Assembly: GCA_030015575.1 (NCBI GenBank)
Contig: CM057347.1
Span: 510,387,176-510,451,175, forward strand
Length of the DNA stretch: 64,000 bases
Source: Agapanthus africanus
Taxonomy: Eukaryota; Streptophyta; Magnoliopsida; Asparagales; Amaryllidaceae
Direction: 5' to 3'
Positions 57,843 through 64,000 of this stretch are shown here, piece by piece (position 1 is the stretch's first letter; each line of letters starts with the position of its first letter). Position numbers and translations under genes: made by a program. The notes beneath the pieces are model-generated. The model worked only from the letters and a program-made list of their open reading frames with translations, was not told the origin of the DNA and did no database searches.

Positions 57843-58547
57843 TGCTATGTCACTTACACAGTAGAATCGCTACATCATGCTATGATATATTGCTATGCTT
57901 ACATCATTATGCTATGTTGCATGATATACTTGCTATGTTCACATCACTATACCTTGTCGCATGATATACTGGATATGCTTACATTTCTGCTATATGTTTG
58001 CATACATCATGCTTTACGATTATATGTATTAAAATGTTGTTTTCATGAGATTTCTGGATATGAGAACCGTTGTTATTTCAAAGGAAAGTATGTATTGTTT
58101 TAAAAATCCGGTTTCTCTTGATATGATATTTCGAGATGTCCACCATGTGTTTTCTCGGTTCTGAGATTGGCATATAAAACCCGATTCGAGGAGTGGTAGG
58201 CACCGTCTGCGGGTACATGGTGGACCCGGTGAGGTTCCCCGGGACAAGAAGACTCGTATTGTTAGGCGGTGAGCCTGGCAGGGGAGCACTACCTACCGGT
58301 GATAGTATTTGGACTCGGCGGTTATCCGGAGGATACCGACCGGAGTATGCGGCGCCTGAGGGCCAATCTGAGGATGCGGCGTCTGAGATATGAGGATTTA
58401 CGTGTCGATACTGGACACGGGTTTCATGATATTTCGAGTGTCGGTGTTGGACAATCAGGTTCCATGATTTAATGTGTCATTGATAGATACACGTTCTTTG
58501 ATATCCTCATATATTTATATGTAAATGCTTTCATGATGTTTTGAGTG

Positions 58548-58665
58548 GACGAGATCCACATGCATATAGGCATTGATTATATTGTTGGATGATATCCACA
58601 TGCATACATGTATTGATTATATTGTTGGATGATATCCACATGCATACAGACATTGATTATTGTTG
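58548..58665 (+). repeat. Three ~40-base tandem units in G1 LTR
   Basis: Units containing GATATCCACATGCATAC followed by ATTGATTATATTGTTGGAT repeat three times with small changes. The LARD LTR has a single related unit at 17718-17775 and 39110-39170, so the expansion is specific to G1. Confidence 0.75.
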
Positions 58666-59467
58666 GCATATATGTAAACACGGTCACCCTAGATATCATA
58701 GTATTACCTTTATGATATAGTTGACCTAGGAATCGTTGTTTTATTCGATTTCTACCTGATGACGTTTTCTACTCACGAGTTGGCTACTCACCCCCGTTGT
58801 GCCACAGTTCTTGCAGGTTGACCACATAGATCAGTAGCGGTATCGCTGGCACACTGCTTGCTTTCGGGTGACTTATTTTGGTAGGTGGTATATGTTGGAT
58901 AGTACCCCTCTTGTATTTATTATTCCTGTTGTATCTAGTTAACTCTATCAATCAGAAACTAGTATTTGTATAATTAGCAAGACCTAGACAGACTTGTGGT
59001 TGCAAGACTTAGAGCGAGGGTTTATGTTTGCTACTTGTGGTTTGATGTCTTGCTTTACATTTCCTTTTATGTTGATCTTCGCCGTTGGGCATCGTATATT
59101 TATATTCTGTCTTGCGTGGTTGTGATTTTGCCGATTGGCGAAGAGCTAGCTCCCGCTTGGGGATGCCTTTTATATTATCATGTATATGTGGTTTTGGATA
59201 AAAAAAAATACAAAGGAGGTGCTGCCCAAATTTTTAAAAGACGAAACATGTTTTTCAATTAGTAAAATCCACTTGCATTTTCCATGATCCACTATTTATG
59301 CATTTAAGAAAACCTTTGATTTCATCATACCTTTATTTCAAAACTTCACCTCTTTATTTTCTTAAAAAGGTTTAGATTTTTGGGTTTCGGCTTACTTGAT
59401 TTACGTTACGCCTTTAGACGTGGTGTAATTTAAGTGCCGGTCACGAACTAAATTTTGGGTCGTGACA

Positions 59468-59884
59468 CAGGACTTGCACTTTGATGACTTTGATGGCTTT
59501 TCTGGGGCGGTATTTGATGTCGAATTGGGATAACTCCCACCTCCATTTCTCCATACGACCAGATGACTCGGGGGAGGCGAGAATAGCCTCTAGGGGACGC
59601 TCGGTGAGGACGAGGATGGTGTGTGCCTTAAAGTAGTTCCGTAGCTTCCTTGAGGGCGCGATAAGCGCCAGGACCATCTTCTCTATGGCCGGGTACCTTG
59701 TTTCCGCATCCTTAAAGACGTGGCTCACGTAGTAGACTGGCTTCTGTGCTCCTTTGACTTCTCGGACGAGCACCAAGCCAGCGGCATGATCGGATAGCGC
59801 AAGGTATAGTAAAAGCTCGTCTCCTTCGATTGGCCGGGTGAGCAGTGGGAGAGTTGCCGGGTGCACTTTGAGTTGCTCAAAAGT
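59468..59884 (-). pseudogene. TAT-type RNase H domain, fragment
   Basis: Frame from about 59884 to the G1 junction. Shows LYLALSDHAAGLVLVRE, KPVYYVSHVFKDAETRYPAIEKM, LRNYFKAHTILVLTERPL and WRWELSQFDIKYRPRKAIK, the usual RNase H-like series after a gypsy RT. The last residues (AIKVIKVQVL) look locally duplicated (ATCAAAGT repeated). The frame then runs into the G1 LTR, so the domain is cut. Joined upstream to RT through the TAG at 59888-59890. Confidence 0.8.
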
Positions 59885-59887
59885 GTT

Positions 59888-60706
59888 CTAACACTCTTCC
59901 GACCATTCGAACCTTGGGATCTTTCTCAGGGCTCTGAAGAATGGGAGACACTTTTCTCCGAATCTCGACATGAAGCGACTAAGAGCGACCAATCTTCCCG
60001 TGAGTCGTATGATCTCCACGTTGCTCTTTGGCGTGGCCATGTTGAGGATGGCGCTGATCTTCTCCGGGTTAGTCTCAATTCCTCGGTGGGTAACCATGAA
60101 CCCGAGGAATTTCCCACTGGTGACCCCAAACGCGCACTTGGCGGGATTCAGCTTCATTTTGTACTTGCGGAGGATGTCGAATATCTCGCCAAGATCTATG
60201 GCGTGCTCGTCCGACGAGGTCGATTTTACGTGCATGTCGTCGACGTAAACCTCCATGTTCCTCCCGATCTGCGGTTTGAACATTCTGTTGACTAGGTGCT
60301 GGTATGTAGCTTCGGCATTTTTGAGGCCGAAGGGCATCACTTTGTAGCAGTATACCCCTCGGTCTGTTATGAAAACGGTAAGCTCTTCATCTGCCGGGTT
60401 TATACGGATCTGGCTGTAGCCGGAGAAAGCATCCATGAAGCTGAGCAATTCGCGGCCTGCCGAGCTGTCGACAAGCTGATCTATCCAAGGGAGGGGATAG
60501 TTGTCTTTCGGGCAGGCCTTGTTGAGATCTGTGAAGTCGACGCACATACGCCACTTCCCGCTTGCCTTTTTAACCATAACCGCATTCGATAGTCATTCCG
60601 AGTAGGCCACATTTCGAATGAAGTTGGCTGCAAGCAACCTATTGACCTCGTCCTCAATCGCCTTTTGTTTGATCGAAACGAAGCTTCGTTTCTTTTGCCT
60701 GACGGG
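59888..60706 (-). pseudogene. TAT-type reverse transcriptase with stops
   Basis: Reads from 60706 towards 59888: IKQKAIEDEVNRLLAANFI, then NAVMVKKASGKWRMCVDFTDLN, PLPWIDQLVD, SFMDAFSGYSQI, VMPFGLKNAEATYQ, the catalytic EVYVDDM (near 60240-60260), a KCAFGVTSGKFLGF block, and LTGRLVALSRFMSR of the connection. A stop (TGA, expected Trp) lies near 60591-60593 and a TAG (probably from CAG) at 59888-59890. Otherwise the core is intact, including both catalytic Asp of the VDD motif. Confidence 0.85.
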
Positions 60707-61447
60707 TCAGGCCGTTGGGTCGACCCCGAGCTTGTGCGAGATTACCTTAGGGTCGATCCCGGGCATATCGGCGGACGCCCAGGTGAACACGTCCGAGTTT
60801 CCTCGGAGAAAGTGGATCAAGTCTTCGCGCCGGGCTCCAGTTAAGAGGGATCTGATCTGGACAGTTCGTTCATTGTACCCCTCGACGAGGGGGACCTCTG
60901 TTAGCGCCTCCACCGGGGCCCCTCGGATTTCTTTTTGTTCATCACGAGTATCCAAGGACCCCTGGAAATCACTCGCGCTTCCAAGGTCGTCGCTTCTCTC
61001 CTCGGAGGTGGATGTCGCTGTGAAGCAAATCTTGGCGATTTGCCAGTTCCCGTAGACCCGGCCTATTCCCCCTTGATCAAATGGAAACTTGATCGTGATG
61101 TGGTAGGTCGAGATTTGGGCCCTAAGGGAGTTTAGCGTCGGGCGTCCCAGGAGGATATTGTAGGACGAGGGGATCCTAGCGACGATGAACTCCACCGGTA
61201 CGGTTCTCGTACGGCCCGCCTCCCCAATGTTAAGGAGGAGGGTAACCACTCCCTCTGCCGGGATGGAGTGGTTAGTAAACTCCGATAGAATATGGGTGGT
61301 TGGCCGCGGGTCGGACGGGCCGAGCCCCATACGCAGGAAGCAGTCATAGAAAAGGATGTCCGCCGAGCTTCCTGAGTCGACCAGTATCCTTTGGACCTTA
61401 TAGCAGTCGACCTGTGCCGTAATCATGAGGGGGTCATTGTGAGGCAA
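60707..61447 (-). pseudogene. TAT-type aspartic protease and linker
   Basis: Open frame of about 246 codons ending in a TGA at 60709-60707, probably from CGA, before the RT. Motifs: PHNDPLMITAQVDCYKVQRI, the catalytic LVDSGSSADILF, YNILLGRPTLNSLRA, then a linker to RT with DVFTWASADMPGIDP. The open frame begins at a TTG-encoded Leu, so it is not an independent gene but an internal slice of the polyprotein. Its natural upstream frame (ITFTDEDLHGISL) is shifted relative to the gag frame at 61695-61423. Confidence 0.83.
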
Positions 61448-63153
61448 GGATATTCCGTGGAGGTCTTCGTCAGTGAAGGTGATGGGCTCGGCTGCATTGT
61501 TTTTCTTCCGGGGCAGGTCGCTGGTTTTCTCGACCGGTAGGAGGCGGCGAATCTCGCCGGCTCCATGTGCACCCCCGAAGAGACGACCATGATTTGGCCG
61601 ATCGTTAATTCGCCAGGAGGAGGATGGTTTTCTTGATCCCGGTCTGCCAGTCGCTTTTCTCGCAGGTATTTCACCAAGTGGCCCGAGCGAATCAACTCCT
61701 CGATGTAGTCGCGGAGTTGTTTACAGTTCTCGATAGGGTGTCCCTGCTACCTATGGAAGGCACAGTACGGGCCTCGAGTCCGTTTGGCCGCTCTATTGGT
61801 GACTGGAGGGATCTTGAAGAATCGCTCGCCCTTCGCCTTCTCCAACAGCTCAGTCTGAGAGATGTTGAGCGGAGTATACTCCTGGAACTTCGGGGAGTCT
61901 AGCTTTGGCCGGTCGACCTTCTTCTTCTTTTCTCTACCCTCTTCTTTCGGTCGGCCTGGTCATCCTGGGGTAGGTTAGCGTTTACTTTGGACTCGAGTTG
62001 GATTTCCCGCTCGGTCCAAGCTTTTACCTCGGCTATGGTCCTAGGTTGCGCCAATGCAAAGGAGCGGAGCCACTCCTTGTGCTTAAGACCTGACCTTAGA
62101 GCTGTGATTTCAGTCCCGTCCCTGTGCTCGGGAACTTCAAGAAGAGCGTTGTAGAAGTGAGTGATGTATCCTTTAAAGGATTCCTTGTCCCTGCTCTTTT
62201 TAGTGAAGAGGTGATCGACGGTCTGCTTCTGTCGTCTGTTCCCGACAAAATGTCCGAGGAACTGGGCGGCCAGCTCATCAAAGGTGGAGATGGAGCATGG
62301 CGTGAGTCCTCGGAACCAGTCTCGTCCAGCCCGGATGAGAGTGGCGGAGAACGCTCGGCATTGGGCAGCGTCGGAGTTGTCCTGGAAGCTCATGCCCGCC
62401 GTAAACGCGTCCAGATGGTCTTCAGGGCCGAACTTCCCGTCAAAGAGGGCCACTTTTAGAGGCTTGTTTTTGGATGAGACGCGGACAGTGAGCAGCTCTT
62501 CTGTGAAGGGCTTCGTAAGCGAGTCGGCGGCATACCTGGCCCCCTCGTTTGAAGGACGACCCTCCGATGTATATCCTCAATTTTCTTTTCGAGGGCCTCG
62601 AGACAGTCGTGGTACCCCGAGGATTCGGCGTAGACGGAGTTATGGCCTTTCCCGCTGGCAGCCTGCGCCTGGATGCGGCTCCGGTTCCGTTCTATCAGGT
62701 TCCTCAGGTCCCCTGGCGAGGTCATTCTTGAGTCATCGCGGTGAGTGCCGCCCGTGCGACCCCGTCGAGGGACGGGAGCGCGATGGGCCTCGGTGCGGGG
62801 AGCACTTTCCCGAGACCTCGGCATAAAGCTGTGAGGCGCCCAACGGGTCATTGAATCGGTCGCCGGGGGGACCTGTGGCCTCCGGAGATAGCAAGACGCT
62901 GTTCAGTGGCGACAGCGTGGGCAATGTCATCTCCCCCACTGCGGAGGTCGTGATCCCGGGCAGGGGGAACGGCGACCTGGGGGGCTTGTCCTGCCGTTTG
63001 GACGGGGATAAGGGCATCCACTATGGATGCGAGCATGTCGATCCGTGCAGAGAGGGCGTGAATGGCGTTAGGGAGAGGAGTGGATCCGTCCGCGCCTCCG
63101 TTGTGGGGAAGACGGCGGCTTATGCTTGGATCGTCACGGTGTTCACTTGCCAT
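61448..63153 (-). pseudogene. TAT-type gag with several frameshifts
   Basis: ATG at 63153-63151 (MASEHRDDPS), about 45 bases after the primer site. Open pieces in different frames: 63153-62848 (N-terminus with NAIHALSARIDMLASIVDAL, possibly coiled coil), 62850-62456 (helical, CLEALEKKIEDIHRR), 62530-61899 (gag core LFDGKFGPEDHLDAF, FSATLIRAGRDWFRGL, FVGNRRQKQTVDHLF), then YCAFHR-stop-QGHPIENC (TAT-type zinc-knuckle region, TAG near 61748) and 61695-61448. Frame changes near 62850, 62500 and 61930 and at least one further shift before the protease make it non-functional. Confidence 0.78.
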
Positions 63154-63198
63154 GAGTTCGAGATCGGAAGATCAACTTTCGATAAGTGGAATTTTCTT

Positions 63199-63217
63199 TC
63201 CTACAAACGGCGCCAAC
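63199..63217 (-). other. TAT-type primer-binding site
   Basis: The minus strand reads TTGGCGCCGTTTGTAGGAA right after the LTR end. TTGGCGCCG starts the primer site in many plant TAT and Athila-type gypsy elements. This fixes the LTR boundary at 63218. Confidence 0.75.
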
Positions 63218-63995
63218 TGATGGAGGCTGGGATCTCCTTAAGCATGTGGATCAGTCACAAGCATTGGTGGACGGCTAAGATTGGTGTTGAGGGTTGCCTC
63301 CTTAAGCATGTGGATCTCAGTGGACTTGTTTTGAGGCGAAGCCGAGCTATCTGCAAAAGAAATCTCGGGGTGGTTGTACCAATGTGGACCCTCCGACGAT
63401 CAAGTTAGCCGAGGTATTTGGGTAGAGTAGCGGCTTATTGGAATAAAATTGCGTTACCTGAGTCGTCTGGGAGAGGGTTTTTTATAGTGGTCGCTTGGAG
63501 CGAGCTAGCGCGAGATCTTCGACGGCCGTTACGCCCCTGGCGTTACGCCTGCGTGAATGATGGGATCCCCCATTAATAACGAGATACGCTCGTTAATGGG
63601 GGGTACGACGGCGTGGAACGAGGGATGTTGGGTGGCAGATATCTTGCTTCTGGAAAGATACGCGGAGCCGTAACGGAGGTGCTTGGGCTCTGCATCCTTG
63701 GTTGCTCGGTAGAACTGGGGAGGCTTAGCTCGGCGGGAGACTCGGAGGCGAACGGGAGGCCGAGGAAGCTCGGTTCTGTGATAGCACAGAGGTGAGCGGG
63801 AAGGGATGAGGAAGCTCAGCATGTAGGAGGGCTCGGAGGCAAGCCGATGGTTATTTGCAAGGGCGAGCATAGGAGTGTTCAGGGTCCCATAGAAGGTCAG
63901 GATATATCTCGGGACGATAGCCCAGAGAGAGCCTCCAGCGCATAGTGCTTGTCCTGTTTGCGTGAGCCTCGGGACACGTCATCTACCACGTGTCA
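63218..63995 (-). repeat. TAT-type 5' LTR (outer end tentative)
   Basis: The inner boundary is set by the primer site: the minus strand ends CTCCATCA. An outer end at 63995 would give TGACACGTGG...CCATCA, about 778 bp with TG...CA ends, but no second LTR is present to confirm it. Includes a direct repeat CTCCTTAAGCATGTGGATC (63234-63252 and 63299-63317) and an MRE-free, GC-rich U3 with repeated CCTCGG/CCGAGG words. Open frames here (63529-63870 minus, 63613-63795 plus) show nothing recognisable. Confidence 0.55.
63478..63486 (-). promoter_or_regulatory. TATA box of the TAT-type LTR
   Basis: The minus strand reads CACTATAAAAAACCC, about 510 bases from the tentative 5' end of the LTR and 260 from the primer site, a sensible place for the start of transcription. 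Confidence 0.6.
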
Positions 63996-64000
63996 TGATC

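Larger units (their letters stand above)
10781..59467 (+). mobile_element. G1: old Tekay/Del-like gypsy element, 5' end missing, split by three insertions
   Basis: Pieces that join in order when later insertions are removed: gag-protease (10781-11692), RT (40063-40831), a repeat-rich region (40832-42430), polypurine tract, and 3' LTR (42448-43796 plus 56843-59467, about 3.97 kb). The joins are exact: the LARD sits between 11692 and 40063 with duplication agtat, and G3 between 43796 and 56843 with duplication ggcgc. The 5' LTR and most of gag are absent because of the deletion at the left end of Copia-1. RNase H and integrase are also missing. Lineage is judged from RT motifs and LTR ends (TGTAAC...GTGACA) and is not proven, since no chromodomain survives. 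Confidence 0.82.
56843..59467 (+). repeat. G1 3' LTR, right part
   Basis: Resumes the G1 LTR after G3 and is alignable in blocks to the LARD LTR: TTGTAGGTACCTTC, TATATCTACGGGGGAAGTCGG, the stem-loop, the GC-rich block (58136-58345), CACGAGTTGGCTACTCACCC and GAAGAGCTAGCTCCCGCTTG. Lacks the 29-base minisatellite. Ends GGGTCGTGACA at 59467, next to TAT-type coding sequence on the other strand. Confidence 0.86.
59468..63995 (-). mobile_element. TAT-type gypsy element, minus strand, decayed and cut by G1
   Basis: Read right to left: 5' LTR (63218-63995, far end tentative), primer site, gag from ATG 63153, protease, RT, start of RNase H, then the G1 LTR at 59467. Motifs such as RILVDSGSSADILF, MPFGLKNAEATYQHLVN, EVYVDDM and KCAFGVTSGKFLGFMV are typical of the TAT (Retand/Ogre relatives) branch. 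It carries at least five stops or frameshifts. Integrase, the rest of RNase H and the 3' LTR would lie beyond G1, in the part lost at the left end of the nest. Confidence 0.85.

Noticed and set aside
60296..60592. Plus-strand open frames over 59861-63408
   Set aside because: They are the reverse-complement shadow of the TAT-type gag-pol, whose motifs are clear on the minus strand.

Overview
The window is plant nuclear DNA made almost entirely of long terminal repeat (LTR) retrotransposons nested in one another. The evidence is the tRNA-iMet primer-binding sites, Ty1/copia polyproteins of the Tork/TAR/Angela kind, Ty3/gypsy elements of Tekay/Del-like and TAT-like kinds, very long LTRs, AT-rich spacers and microsatellites. 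I see no intact host gene. Species cannot be named from the sequence.

Layout. (1) 1-1433 is AT-rich low-copy-looking DNA, with one weak exon candidate and a degenerate motif cluster. (2) 1434-10780 is Copia-1 (+), whose 5' LTR has lost its first ~1 kb. (3) 10781-59467 is an older gypsy element, G1 (+). Its 5' end is missing, and three later insertions split it. Its gag-protease piece is at 10781-11692, its reverse transcriptase piece at 40063-40831, and its 3' LTR at 42448-43796 plus 56843-59467. (4) 11693-40062 sits inside G1 pol. It is a 28.4 kb composite bounded by the 5-bp duplication agtat: a LARD-like gypsy with ~4.7 kb LTRs and no recognisable pol. It carries three further insertions: a solo copia LTR in each of its LTRs (13137-15379 +, duplication cttca; 33638-35840 -, duplication gcttc) and the complete Copia-2 on the minus strand (19052-29362, duplication cgagg). 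(5) 43797-56837 sits inside the G1 3' LTR with duplication ggcgc. It is an LTR-gag-LTR-gag-LTR tandem of a gag-only gypsy (G3), with three ~3344 bp LTRs and two 1504 bp internal regions. (6) 59468-64000 is a decayed TAT-type gypsy on the minus strand. It reads gag, protease, RT and RNase H from right to left, with its primer-binding site at ~63199-63217 and its 5' LTR beyond that. G1 interrupts it in the RNase H region.

Order of events implied by the nesting: the TAT-type element first; then G1 into it; then Copia-1, the LARD and G3 into G1; then Copia-2 and the two solo-LTR parents into the LARD. A deletion ending at 1434 removed the left parts of Copia-1, G1 and presumably the TAT element. 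Every reading frame examined carries stops or frameshifts, many of them explained by C-to-T or G-to-A changes, so nothing here looks able to make a full polyprotein.

Beyond coding sequence, the LTRs hold repeated and palindromic structure shared between G1 and the LARD: a 13-14 bp stem with a conserved loop, a GGCCGCAA palindrome, a conserved GC-rich block and paired-TGCA arrays before the 3' LTR. The Copia LTRs carry a dense cluster of TTGAC motifs.
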